The notes under the pieces are model-generated. The model was not told where the DNA came from and searched no databases. It saw only the letters and a list, made by a program, of their open reading frames with translations. Positions 27,079 to 35,525 of a stretch of 64,000 nt of DNA are shown one piece after another (the first letter of the stretch is position 1; each line of letters starts with the position of its first letter). The translations under genes and the position numbers were made by a program. The DNA comes from Bacteroidota bacterium (lineage in GTDB: Bacteria; Bacteroidota; Bacteroidia; Sphingobacteriales; Sphingobacteriaceae), in NCBI GenBank assembly GCA_018828585.1, contig JAHJVW010000128.1:1-64000 (forward strand), read 5' to 3'.

Positions 27079-27723
27079 CTAAACCTTCTCGCCAAAAGCT
27101 AAATCTCCGGCATCACCCAAACCAGGAACTATGTAAGCTTTGGTGGTCATTTCCTCATCAATTGCACCTAACCATAAATTGGCTTTAGGTAAATTTGCTT
27201 TGATGTGTTCAACTCCTTCTTGGCTGGCGATTACAGCAACAATGTGCAATGTTTTTATTTTATAATTGGCTAATAATTCTTTACAACAAAGTACCATACT
27301 TTTACCTGTGGCCAGCATTGGATCTGAAATAATAACCGTTTTTCCTTCCAAATCTGGAGTAGAAACATATTCCATTTGAATTACGAAATCGCCTGACTTC
27401 TTTGTTTTTCGATAGGCGGATATAAAAGCGGATTCAGCTTTATCAAAAACATTTAATAAACCTTGGTGTAATGGTAGGCCGGCTCTTAAGATCGTCGCTA
27501 AAACCGGCATGTTAGGAAGCATATTGATGTTTGCTAAACCTAGCGGGGTTTGTACCTCAAATTCCTCATAAGTCAGTTTTTTACTGATTTCATAAGCGAA
27601 AATTTCCCCCATTCTTTCTAAATTTCTTCGAAAGCGCATACTGTCTTGCTGGACATCGCCATCTCTTAACTCAGCTAAGAAATGATTGGCAATACTATTG
27701 GTTTTGTTTAACAAAAACATCAT
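27079..27723 (-). CDS. upp: Uracil phosphoribosyltransferase
   Basis: Upp converts uracil and PRPP to UMP in pyrimidine salvage. The 214-aa protein shows the RRNLERMGEIFAYEI start, the ILRAGLPL motif, the PRPP loop VIISDPMLATGKSM and the C-terminal YIVPGLGDAGDLAFG uracil-binding segment. The length is normal. The ORF offers two adjacent ATG codons, so the start is uncertain by one residue. It precedes yjjG by 83 bp on the same strand and follows the transposase by 16 bp. Confidence 0.94.
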   Translation of the reverse strand: MMFLLNKTNSIANHFLAELRDGDVQQDSMRFRRNLERMGEIFAYEISKKLTYEEFEVQTPLGLANINMLPNMPVLATILRAGLPLHQGLLNVFDKAESAFISAYRKTKKSGDFVIQMEYVSTPDLEGKTVIISDPMLATGKSMVLCCKELLANYKIKTLHIVAVIASQEGVEHIKANLPKANLWLGAIDEEMTTKAYIVPGLGDAGDLAFGEKV

Positions 27724-27739
27724 GCTCTAATTTACGATT

Positions 27740-28174
27740 TTAGGATTGGTCTAATCCATATAATTTTAAAAATCCATTATATTCTCGTTCGAATGTCTTT
27801 TTTGAATGATGTTGTTTTTGATTCTTTATATATCTAAAAACTTGATCTAATCCGGATTCGCCAATTGAAAATGCCGCATAACCTGTTTGCCAAAGAAATT
27901 TATCTGGAATTAGATTTTGCTCATTAATAAAATGAGATGAACTGCCCTTAATTTGTTTAATAATTTCTGCTATTGATTTTTGTGGATTCAATAAAAATAA
28001 ACAATGTATATGATCAAGCATTCCATTAATTATCCTAACTGGACAACCCAATTCTTTTAATTGACTATAAATGAAATCATGAAGAGCAGTTTCTATCTCT
28101 TGTGAAATCAGAGGCTGACGGTCTTTTGTTGCCCCAATAGCATGTATCCAAATTTTATTATAGGAATGGGACAT
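27740..28174 (-). CDS. REP-associated tyrosine transposase (IS200-like, RAYT)
   Basis: The 144-aa Y1-type HUH nuclease has the His-x-His motif DHIHCLF and a candidate catalytic tyrosine in RYIKNQKQHH. It is a domesticated-type RAYT rather than a full IS200/IS605 element, because no tnpB partner or element ends are seen. Two palindromes lie just upstream (28205-28222 and 28238-28269), the usual position of cognate REP sequences. It is only 16 bp from upp, which suggests long-term residence. It may be active on REP sequences elsewhere in the genome. Confidence 0.85.
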   Translation of the reverse strand: MSHSYNKIWIHAIGATKDRQPLISQEIETALHDFIYSQLKELGCPVRIINGMLDHIHCLFLLNPQKSIAEIIKQIKGSSSHFINEQNLIPDKFLWQTGYAAFSIGESGLDQVFRYIKNQKQHHSKKTFEREYNGFLKLYGLDQS

Positions 28175-28204
28175 AATTGATATTTAAAAATAAATTTATC
28201 ATTT

Positions 28205-28222
28205 AAACCATTAAAATGGTTT
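28205..28222. repeat. Palindrome near RAYT start (REP-like)
   Basis: AAACCATT and AATGGTTT are 8-bp perfect arms around AA. The element shares AAACCAT with the REP-like hairpin 15 bp further on. It lies 30 bp upstream of the RAYT start codon. Confidence 0.45.
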
Positions 28223-28237
28223 TTTCTATCCTATTTC

Positions 28238-28269
28238 ATATAGCCCATGGTTTAAACCGTGGGCTATAT
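28238..28269. repeat. REP-like palindrome upstream of RAYT
   Basis: ATATAGCCCATGGTTT (28238-28253) is followed at once by AAACCGTGGGCTATAT (28254-28269), a 16-bp near-perfect inverted repeat with one G-T position. Together with the smaller palindrome at 28205 it resembles the paired REP elements that flank REP-associated tyrosine transposases. Other copies would be expected elsewhere in the genome but are not seen in this window. Confidence 0.65.
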
Positions 28270-28300
28270 AAATCATCATTTATTGAATGGATTTATCCAT

Positions 28301-29557
28301 TTATTGTTCTAATTGCATTTCCATCATTTTTAGATAAACACCTCTCCAACCTTTCCAAGTGCCAAAATCATTGATCGATTCATTATGCCAAAGGCTGATA
28401 AAATCACCCCTTACTTTTTCGACATTAATGATGAGTTCATTCAACAGATGAATAGCTTCTTCGGGCGATAAGCCCAAATATTTCTTTAATGTTTGGTCCA
28501 TTACTGTGATTGGATGAACCAGTAAATCCGTAATAAATTCTTTCTCTAAATCGTACCAAAAAAACGACGTACAGGTACCTGCTCTAAAACCCGGAACATC
28601 AGCGAAAGCCATAGAGTAATCTTCTTTTATCCCAGCAGCAATTAAATTTCGATAGGTTTTGGGAAAGCTTAACATCAAATAGTGTTGTCGACTTATGCTG
28701 ATTTTTCTTTCCGCTATTTTGAAAAGTGCATTCTTTTCGGTTCTAATTGCGGTTGGGTTTTCATTTGAAAAATAAGAAGGATGTAAACCCACTGGATGAT
28801 TTTCACTGAGCTCTTTAATGATGTCCTTAAAAAGCTGATGATCTATTGAAGGAGCTTGATCATTTTCATGTTGATTACTCATCAAAAAGAAATAGATGGT
28901 TTTGGTACCGAACTGCAAATCCCAATCTGATATTTGTTGATAAACATCAAAAGGATCAGCATCTAGCCGATAACGTATCTTTTTAGCTTTTTGTTTAAAA
29001 AAAGAATCTGTCAGGTAATAATAAGGTCGATCTATATCTATGGTGGGTTGAAAGTAGAATCGACGTTTTGCAATCCTAAAATCACTAAATCTGCTTCTCA
29101 ATAATTTGGCAATTTCAAAAGCCCACTCATCAATTACCGGATGATATAAAAATCCATTTTTATATGCCAACGATGATTTTCCCTCAAATCGGTTATGCTC
29201 GTCTCTTTGTTTGTTTGTGTATTCTTCGTATCTGCTTAACAAGTAAAACGAGGCCGAGAAAATATCAGCATTGAAAACCGAATTTTTAACTAGAAATGGA
29301 ATCTGTTTGCCATTTACGTCGGCGAAAGCTAAATCAATTTTTTGAACAGCCTTTGATAAAATAAAAGAATGGCTTTTAAAATGGATTTCGTCTCCCAAAG
29401 GTTCCTCTGAATAAGAAATTTTCGCGTCTTCATAACTGTCGAAGGCCTCTTGAATCTGTGTAAAGGCAATATCTACCGCAAGAATATTCTCAAATATATG
29501 CTGAAAGACATATGCAATACGAGGATTTAAATGTGGAGTGAAAACTAGTAAAGCCAT
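28301..29557 (-). CDS. Polysaccharide deacetylase-like family protein
   Basis: The 418-aa cytoplasmic protein, begun at the second Met (MALLVFTP) rather than 29608, has the organisation of Bacteroidota polysaccharide-deacetylase-like proteins. After an N-terminal domain it carries TIDIDRPYYY (NodB-type Asp motif), then HPVGLHPSY and FRAGTC (metal His and active-site Arg patterns), and finally SLWHNESIND with the catalytic His. The product is not exported by any visible signal. Such proteins are often near LPS or capsule genes; here the neighbours are upp and uvrB, so the substrate is unknown. Confidence 0.78.
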   Translation of the reverse strand: MALLVFTPHLNPRIAYVFQHIFENILAVDIAFTQIQEAFDSYEDAKISYSEEPLGDEIHFKSHSFILSKAVQKIDLAFADVNGKQIPFLVKNSVFNADIFSASFYLLSRYEEYTNKQRDEHNRFEGKSSLAYKNGFLYHPVIDEWAFEIAKLLRSRFSDFRIAKRRFYFQPTIDIDRPYYYLTDSFFKQKAKKIRYRLDADPFDVYQQISDWDLQFGTKTIYFFLMSNQHENDQAPSIDHQLFKDIIKELSENHPVGLHPSYFSNENPTAIRTEKNALFKIAERKISISRQHYLMLSFPKTYRNLIAAGIKEDYSMAFADVPGFRAGTCTSFFWYDLEKEFITDLLVHPITVMDQTLKKYLGLSPEEAIHLLNELIINVEKVRGDFISLWHNESINDFGTWKGWRGVYLKMMEMQLEQ

Positions 29558-29660
29558 GGAAAAGTAAAAATGCGATAATAATCCGAGCCTTCCTAAACCA
29601 AATGGCACTTATTTTCGTCTTTGTAAGTGAGCATTAATTGTTCATGTATAAGGTTTGACG

Positions 29661-29695
29661 AGGGGATTTGTCTGTAAAGACGAATCCCTTTTTTT
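29661..29695 (+). terminator. Terminator-like hairpin upstream of uvrB
   Basis: AGGGGATTTGTCT pairs with AGACGAATCCCTT (two G-U positions) across a 4-nt loop and is followed by T5. No plus-strand gene ends here, since the upstream gene is divergent. It may end an antisense or small RNA, or act as an attenuator in the uvrB leader. Confidence 0.6.
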
Positions 29696-29731
29696 ACGAT
29701 TTCTCTACTGATTTTAATTTTATCTTTGAAA

Positions 29732-31765
29732 ATGGATTTTAAAATTTCTTCTGATTATTCCCCAACTGGCGATCAACCAACTGCTATCAAACAATTGGTA
29801 TCAGGTGTAAAGTCAGGAGAAAATTATCAAACATTATTAGGAGTAACCGGCTCTGGTAAAACATTTACCATAGCCAATGTAATTGAGCAAACACAAAAAC
29901 CAACACTCATCCTAAGTCATAATAAGACATTGGCAGCTCAACTTTACGGTGAGTTTAAGCAATTTTTTCCTGATAATGCGGTGAATTATTTTGTTTCTTA
30001 CTATGATTATTACCAGCCCGAAGCATTTTTACCAACCACCAATACTTACATAGAAAAGGATCTTCAAATCAACGAGGAGATTGAAAAATTACGTTTAAGG
30101 ACAACCTCCTCTTTAATGTCTGGTCGAAGAGATGTAATTGTGGTTTCATCTATTTCTTGTATTTATGGTATGGGTAATCCCGAAGATTTTTCAAACTCGG
30201 TTTTCCGTTTTGGCGTGGGAACCAAAATTAGTCGGAATGCGTTTTTACATCGCTTAGTGGAGATTTTATATTCTCGAACTACGGCCGATTTTAAGCGAGG
30301 AACATTCCGTGTAAAAGGCGATACTGTCGATATTTATCCTGCCTACTTAGATTTAGCTTATCGCATTTCTTTTTTTGGTGATGATATTGAAGAGATGACA
30401 GTAATAGATCCAGCGAGTGGAAAAACTATTGAAAAAATGGATCAGGTTGCGATTTTCCCAGCAAATTTATTCGTTACGCCAAGAGATCGATTTACCTCGG
30501 TAATGCATGAAATTGGAGAAGATATGGTGTCCAGAAAGGCACAATTTGAAACTGAAGGACGCTTTTTAGAGGCTAAAAGGTTAGAGGAGCGCACCAATTA
30601 CGATATGGAAATGATGCGAGAATTAGGTTATTGCTCTGGAATTGAAAATTACTCTCGCTATTTTGATGGTCGTAAACCCGGAGCTAGACCTTTCTGTTTG
30701 CTAGATTATTTTCCGGATGATTATCTGATGGTGATTGATGAAAGTCACGCTACTGTTCCACAAATCAGAGCAATGTATGGCGGTGATAGATCAAGGAAAT
30801 TATCGTTAGTTGAATATGGTTTCCGTTTACCAGCAGCTTTAGATAACCGACCTTTAAATTTTAACGAATTTGAAACTTTAGCACCACAAACTATTTATGT
30901 AAGCGCCACACCTGGTGATTATGAAATGGAAAAAACTGAAGGTGTTTTTGTGGAGCAAGTGATTCGACCAACAGGCTTATTAGATCCGATAATAGATGTT
31001 CGTCCGGTTGGAAACCAAGTGGATGATTTATTGGAAGAAGTAGATAAAACCATCAAAATGGGTGATCGTATTTTGGTGACAACTTTGACCAAAAGGATGG
31101 CTGAGGAGTTAGCGAAATATATGGATCGTTTAAACATTAAAGTGCGATACATCCATTCGGAAATAAAGACTTTAGAGCGTGTGGAAATTTTGCGTGGTCT
31201 GCGCTTGGGCGAGTTTGATGTTTTAATTGGGATCAACCTATTAAGGGAAGGCTTAGATTTACCTGAAGTTTCTTTGGTCGCTATTTTAGATGCAGATAAA
31301 GAGGGTTTCCTTCGGTCAGAAAGGTCATTGATTCAAACGATTGGTCGGGCGGCAAGAAACGATAGGGGTAGAGTAATTATGTATGCCGACAAAATCACGG
31401 ATTCTATGCGAATCACGATGGATGAGACCAACCGACGTCGCGAAAAACAAATCAAATACAATGAAAAGCATGGGATTACACCTAGAACCGTGGGTAAAAC
31501 CCGTAGCGAAATTATCGAGCAAACTTCCATAATGGATTTCAAAGGTGGTGTTCAGCAAATCTATCAAGAAGATACTGCCGAAGCGACTTTGGCGGCCGAT
31601 CCAATTGTTCAATACATGACCAAGCCCGAGTTGAAAAAATCACTCGAAAACACTAAAAAAGAAATGTTGACTGCCGCGAAAGAGATGAATTTTTTATTGG
31701 CTGCAAAACTTCGCGACGAAATGTTTGCGCTCGAGAAAATGATTGAAGAGAAATTCGAGAAGTAA
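29732..31765 (+). CDS. uvrB: Excinuclease ABC subunit B
   Basis: UvrB is the damage-verifying helicase-like subunit of nucleotide excision repair. The 677-aa protein has Walker A GVTGSGKT (residues 37-44), the beta-hairpin YYDYYQPEAF, DESH (Walker B), the NLLREGLD and QTIGRAARN helicase motifs and a C-terminal UVR domain for UvrC contact. I moved the start to the ATG at 29732 because the track's 29726 begins with TTG. A TATCTTTG motif ends 3 bp before this ATG, too close for a normal leader. Confidence 0.96.
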   Translation: MDFKISSDYSPTGDQPTAIKQLVSGVKSGENYQTLLGVTGSGKTFTIANVIEQTQKPTLILSHNKTLAAQLYGEFKQFFPDNAVNYFVSYYDYYQPEAFLPTTNTYIEKDLQINEEIEKLRLRTTSSLMSGRRDVIVVSSISCIYGMGNPEDFSNSVFRFGVGTKISRNAFLHRLVEILYSRTTADFKRGTFRVKGDTVDIYPAYLDLAYRISFFGDDIEEMTVIDPASGKTIEKMDQVAIFPANLFVTPRDRFTSVMHEIGEDMVSRKAQFETEGRFLEAKRLEERTNYDMEMMRELGYCSGIENYSRYFDGRKPGARPFCLLDYFPDDYLMVIDESHATVPQIRAMYGGDRSRKLSLVEYGFRLPAALDNRPLNFNEFETLAPQTIYVSATPGDYEMEKTEGVFVEQVIRPTGLLDPIIDVRPVGNQVDDLLEEVDKTIKMGDRILVTTLTKRMAEELAKYMDRLNIKVRYIHSEIKTLERVEILRGLRLGEFDVLIGINLLREGLDLPEVSLVAILDADKEGFLRSERSLIQTIGRAARNDRGRVIMYADKITDSMRITMDETNRRREKQIKYNEKHGITPRTVGKTRSEIIEQTSIMDFKGGVQQIYQEDTAEATLAADPIVQYMTKPELKKSLENTKKEMLTAAKEMNFLLAAKLRDEMFALEKMIEEKFEK

Positions 31766-31803
31766 CAATTCACAAGAATTAAGGTCAAATTGCGTTAAAG
31801 AAT

Positions 31804-31811
31804 TATATTTG
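31804..31811 (+). promoter_or_regulatory. Possible -7 promoter element before DUF4834 gene
   Basis: TATATTTG fits TANNTTTG and ends 6 bp before the ATG at 31818. A transcript from it would be almost leaderless. The usual -33 TTTG is absent, so this is tentative. Confidence 0.25.
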
Positions 31812-31817
31812 CAAACC

Positions 31818-32090
31818 ATGGGATTATTACGTTTTTTATTCATAACCATCACCGTAATTTATATCATAAGAATTCTGGCTCGCCTTTTTATGCCTTTTTT
31901 ATTCAGAAAGGCAGCTGAAAAGATGACCGAGAAGATGAATAATCAATCCGGACAACAACAAGCTAACTATCAAAGTACCACTAAAAAACCAGAAGGAACC
32001 ATCTCTGTAGATTATGTTCCGCCTAGGGAGAAAAAAAAGCCGAAGCTGGATAATGCAGGTGACTTTGTAGATTATGAAGAAGTGAAATAA
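31818..32090 (+). CDS. DUF4834 family small membrane protein
   Basis: The 90-aa protein starts at the ATG at 31818, not the upstream alternative at 31743. One membrane helix follows (LLRFLFITITVIYIIRILARLF), then an amphipathic, charged stretch (EKMTEKMNN) and a C-terminal low-complexity region ending in DYEEVK. The layout is that of the DUF4834 family of Bacteroidota, function unknown. It follows uvrB by 52 bp on the same strand, so they may be co-transcribed. Confidence 0.75.
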   Translation: MGLLRFLFITITVIYIIRILARLFMPFLFRKAAEKMTEKMNNQSGQQQANYQSTTKKPEGTISVDYVPPREKKKPKLDNAGDFVDYEEVK

Positions 32091-32135
32091 ATCTAAAATT
32101 AACTTTAGTAAGCAATTTTATCTAGGTTTGGATAT

Positions 32136-32921
32136 TTACGCTTCTAGCTCTCCTTCAAAAACCATTTTTGCTGGCCCTTCTAAAAATATATTGGTGAATT
32201 TTTTTCCATCATAATCAAAACGGATATTCAATTCGCCACCTAAAACTTTTATGGAAGTTTCGATTTTACCAGTCTGATTTTTGGCAAGGGCATTTGCTAA
32301 GGCAACAGCTGTGACACCAGTTCCACAGGCGTAAGTTTCATCTTCGACACCGCGTTCGTAAGTACGCACAAAAAGATGATCACCTTTATCTTCAACAAAA
32401 TTAATGTTGATTCCTTCTTTCTTGTAGGTGTCATTGTATCTGATCGCCCGTCCTTCTTCAAAAACATTTTTATCAGTAATCGTCAAATCAAATTTGATAT
32501 AATGTGGCGATCCAGTATTGATGACATAAGCATCACCATCTCTTTTGATCACATCAACATCAATCATTTGTAAACTTACCCAGTCCCCAGAATCTGCAAT
32601 TTTGGCATAATGTGGTCCGTCAACTGCCACAAAATTTGTCTCCGAATCAATAATTCCCAATTGTTTTGCAAATGCCACAATGCAGCGCCCGCCGTTGCCA
32701 CACATACTGCTGGGTTGTCCATCAGCATTGTAATAAACCATTTTAAAATCAAAACCTTCGGCGGGTTCAATAAACATAATCCCATCTCCACCAACGCCAA
32801 ATCTACGGTCACAAATTTGTTCCAAAATTTTTGGTTGGTGGTGATTAAAGCTTAAATCACGGTTATCCACCATGATAAAGTCATTCCCGGCTCCCTGATA
32901 TTTAAAAAAAGATAATTTCAT
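32136..32921 (-). CDS. dapF: Diaminopimelate epimerase
   Basis: DapF converts LL-diaminopimelate to meso-diaminopimelate for lysine and peptidoglycan synthesis. The 261-aa protein shows GAGNDFIMVDN, GGDGIMFI, the first catalytic Cys in MCGNGGRC and the second in YACGTGV. The length is normal. It is on the minus strand alone, facing the DUF4834 gene, with no strong terminator visible between them. Confidence 0.95.
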   Translation of the reverse strand: MKLSFFKYQGAGNDFIMVDNRDLSFNHHQPKILEQICDRRFGVGGDGIMFIEPAEGFDFKMVYYNADGQPSSMCGNGGRCIVAFAKQLGIIDSETNFVAVDGPHYAKIADSGDWVSLQMIDVDVIKRDGDAYVINTGSPHYIKFDLTITDKNVFEEGRAIRYNDTYKKEGININFVEDKGDHLFVRTYERGVEDETYACGTGVTAVALANALAKNQTGKIETSIKVLGGELNIRFDYDGKKFTNIFLEGPAKMVFEGELEA

Positions 32922-33129
32922 TTCTCATACAAAAATCCACAAAAATAAAACATAAAACAATTTGCCTGTTAATTCCTTGTTTTAGCTGGGTGCGTTTTTT
33001 ACTTTCCAATTATTACAATAGATTAAGTTTTTTAACACTTTTTAACACTAACTTAAATAACATATACTTGCAAAAAACGTCTATTAGGTATTATTTTTGA
33101 TGAATATTTGAACATAAAAGGAAAAAACA

Positions 33130-34668
33130 ATGAAAGGTAATATGAAAAAAATAGGAATTACACTTTTAACAGCATTTGTAGGAGGAGCTGTTGCATTGGG
33201 TGCTTACATGTTTATTGCCAATAAATCAATGAACGGAATGAGTTTGGCAGATCGACAGAAAGTTTATTTCGCCAATAACCCTTTAGACGTTCCTGAACCA
33301 ACAGGTACGCTAGATTTTTCACAAGCGGCAGCAGCGGTTTCGCCTGGCGTTGTCCATGTAAGGACAACTTATAATAGGTCAATGGCGCAAAATGGAGGCA
33401 ATGATGCATTTGGCGACATGTTTCAGGATTTCTTTGGCAAAAGAAGACAACAACAATCTCAAGATTCTCCGCCCCCAATGGGAAAAGGATCCGGTGTGAT
33501 TGTCACTCAGGATGGTTATATCATGACCAATAATCATGTCGTTAAAGACGCGGAAAAGATTGAAGTAATTTTAACTGATAAAAGAGTTTTACAAGCTAAA
33601 GTAATTGGAAGAGATGAAAACACTGATTTAGCATTAATAAAAGTAAACGCAAGTGATTTGCCAATTGTTAAGTTAGGTAATTCTGATGATGTGAAAGTGG
33701 GTCAATGGGTTTTAGCAGTAGGCTATCCATTAACTTTAGAATCAACAGTTACGGCGGGTATTGTAAGTGCAAAAGCTCGTCAGATTGGAATTTTAGCACC
33801 AGAAATAGATAGAAATAATTATGACCCTAGTAATCCACCAACAAACTCATCCATCGAATCATTTATTCAAACTGATGCGGTAATTAATCGTGGTAACAGC
33901 GGTGGCGCTTTGGTAAACACAAAAGGAGAACTGATTGGAATTAACTCTGCTATTGCCTCTCAATCAGGCGTATACGAAGGGTATGGTTTTGCTATTCCAG
34001 TAAATTTAGCCAGAAAAGTGATGGATGATTTCTTGAAATATGGAGAAGTTAAACGTGGTTTTATTGGCGTAACTTTTCAAGAATTGAATGCAGATAACAA
34101 TAAGCAATTCAATACTTCAGAAATTGATGGTTTGTATGTAAACTCTACTATAAAAGATGGCGCAGCAGACAAAGCAGGAATCGAGAAAGGTGATATCATT
34201 AAAAAGTTAGATGGAAATGATATCAGCACTTCAGCAGAGCTACAGGTTAAAGTTGCATTACTTCATCCTGGAGATAAAGTGAGTTTAGGAGTTTTAAGGG
34301 ATGGAAAAATGAAAACTTTTAACCTTACCTTAAAGGGTGACGAAGGTATGAAGTTGGCAGGTAACTCAAATGCACCAGCTGTTGAAGAAGTAGTGAATAG
34401 CTTAGGCGGAACATTTGCTCCTTTAAATGATAATTTGAAGAAGAAATATGGTGTAGGGTCTGGAGTGGTTGTTACCAGTGTTTCGCCTGGCAAAGTATTC
34501 GATATGTACGATATGCCAAAAGGAACAGTAATTACATCTATTAACGGCAAGGGAGTTAATAATAATGATCAGATTATGTCGGCATTAAAATCTGACGATA
34601 AAATGGTTTCTCTACAGGGTTTTGTACCTGATGGAAGTCGTTTCAGGGTAACATTCCCCATAAAATAA
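33130..34668 (+). CDS. htrA: Do/DegP-family serine endoprotease
   Basis: This 512-aa HtrA-type periplasmic protease has a single N-terminal membrane anchor or signal (about residues 7-30) and a trypsin-like domain with the His136/Asp166/Ser257 triad (TNNHVV, ENTDLAL, RGNSGGA). Two C-terminal PDZ domains follow (about 300-400 and 425-510). It degrades and refolds damaged envelope proteins. A glutamine-rich linker (KRRQQQSQDS) lies before the catalytic domain. A terminator follows at once. The Bacteroidota protein is usually anchored rather than released. Confidence 0.93.
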   Translation: MKGNMKKIGITLLTAFVGGAVALGAYMFIANKSMNGMSLADRQKVYFANNPLDVPEPTGTLDFSQAAAAVSPGVVHVRTTYNRSMAQNGGNDAFGDMFQDFFGKRRQQQSQDSPPPMGKGSGVIVTQDGYIMTNNHVVKDAEKIEVILTDKRVLQAKVIGRDENTDLALIKVNASDLPIVKLGNSDDVKVGQWVLAVGYPLTLESTVTAGIVSAKARQIGILAPEIDRNNYDPSNPPTNSSIESFIQTDAVINRGNSGGALVNTKGELIGINSAIASQSGVYEGYGFAIPVNLARKVMDDFLKYGEVKRGFIGVTFQELNADNNKQFNTSEIDGLYVNSTIKDGAADKAGIEKGDIIKKLDGNDISTSAELQVKVALLHPGDKVSLGVLRDGKMKTFNLTLKGDEGMKLAGNSNAPAVEEVVNSLGGTFAPLNDNLKKKYGVGSGVVVTSVSPGKVFDMYDMPKGTVITSINGKGVNNNDQIMSALKSDDKMVSLQGFVPDGSRFRVTFPIK

Positions 34669-34687
34669 TATTTTTGAATGATAAATT

Positions 34688-34722
34688 AAAGTCCTGATGT
34701 TTAATCCCTTCAGGACTTTTTT
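34688..34722 (+). terminator. Intrinsic terminator after htrA
   Basis: AAAGTCCTGA and TCAGGACTTT form a 10-bp perfect stem with a 12-nt loop, followed by T6. It lies 20 bp after the htrA stop codon. Confidence 0.88.
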
Positions 34723-34734
34723 ATTTTTTTGGTT

Positions 34735-35382
34735 ATGCTAAAAAAAGCTTGTGCTTTCCGTTTTAGAGGAGAAGAATTGTTGCTACTCGCCGAAAAGGGA
34801 ATTTGGTTTCCTGCTTATCAGACTTTAATGGTTTCTGATACGCACCTTGCAAAAGGAGCTCATTTTAGAAAATCTGGTATTGCCATACCTAAAGCGCTGG
34901 CTCAACAAGAACTTTCTCTTTTATCCGACATGATAGATCAAATCAACCCTAAAAGGTTGATTTTTTTAGGTGATCTTTTCCATAGCGACATCAATAACGA
35001 CTTTTCTTGGTTTAGCCTCTGGCGAGAAATGCATCAACAAATTGAAATGGTCCTCATTAAAGGGAATCATGATTTCTTACCTATTCACTTTTATCAAACT
35101 TTAAAAATGGAGGTTATCGATACAATGATCTTAGGTCCTTTCAAATTGATGCATGCACCACCTAAACAAGACACAGAAAAGTATCTCTTAACTGGGCATA
35201 TACACCCCGGAATAAGAATTAATGGAAAAGCTAGACAGGGAATTACGTTGCCCTGTTTTTACTTTGGAGACACTTTTGGTATTCTTCCCGCCTTTGGAAA
35301 GTTTACCGGCAAAGCATTATTAAAGCCTAAATCAACAGACAAAATATTTGCTATCGTTGGTGATAAAGTAATGTTACTTTAG
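34735..35382 (+). CDS. pdeM: Ligase-associated DNA damage response endonuclease PdeM
   Basis: The 215-aa metallophosphoesterase has the motifs SDTHLAKGAHFRKSG, LGDLFHSD, KGNHD and LTGHIHPG. This set, with the AHFRK extension after motif I, is typical of PdeM, the nuclease found in clusters with DNA ligase, an Lhr-like helicase and an exonuclease-like protein. None of those partners is in this window, so the gene stands alone here. I moved the start from the TTG at 34729 to the ATG at 34735. Confidence 0.87.
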   Translation: MLKKACAFRFRGEELLLLAEKGIWFPAYQTLMVSDTHLAKGAHFRKSGIAIPKALAQQELSLLSDMIDQINPKRLIFLGDLFHSDINNDFSWFSLWREMHQQIEMVLIKGNHDFLPIHFYQTLKMEVIDTMILGPFKLMHAPPKQDTEKYLLTGHIHPGIRINGKARQGITLPCFYFGDTFGILPAFGKFTGKALLKPKSTDKIFAIVGDKVMLL

Positions 35383-35486
35383 AGCTGAGAGGTGATAATT
35401 TTAACGAATATTATTTATAACGTTTCTAAATAGTTGTTAAATTACCAAATACACTAAGGTTAGTGAATATTTTATTTTATAATAAA

Positions 35487-35494
35487 TACTTTTG
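35487..35494 (+). promoter_or_regulatory. Candidate -7 promoter element of sdhCAB
   Basis: TACTTTTG fits TANNTTTG and lies 31 bp upstream of the sdhC ATG at 35526, giving a leader of about 25 nt. The sequence about 20 bp further upstream lacks a clear TTTG. Confidence 0.4.
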
Positions 35495-35525
35495 CAGTTC
35501 AAAAAAACCTTTTAAATACCAAATA

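Noticed and set aside
29721-29728. TATCTTTG as a uvrB promoter
   Set aside because: It fits TANNTTTG but ends 3 bp before the ATG, which would place the transcription start inside the gene.
32835-32850. DnaA-box-like TTATCCACC in dapF
   Set aside because: It is a single one-mismatch match in coding sequence. Such matches occur by chance, unlike the cluster at 58.0-58.4 kb.
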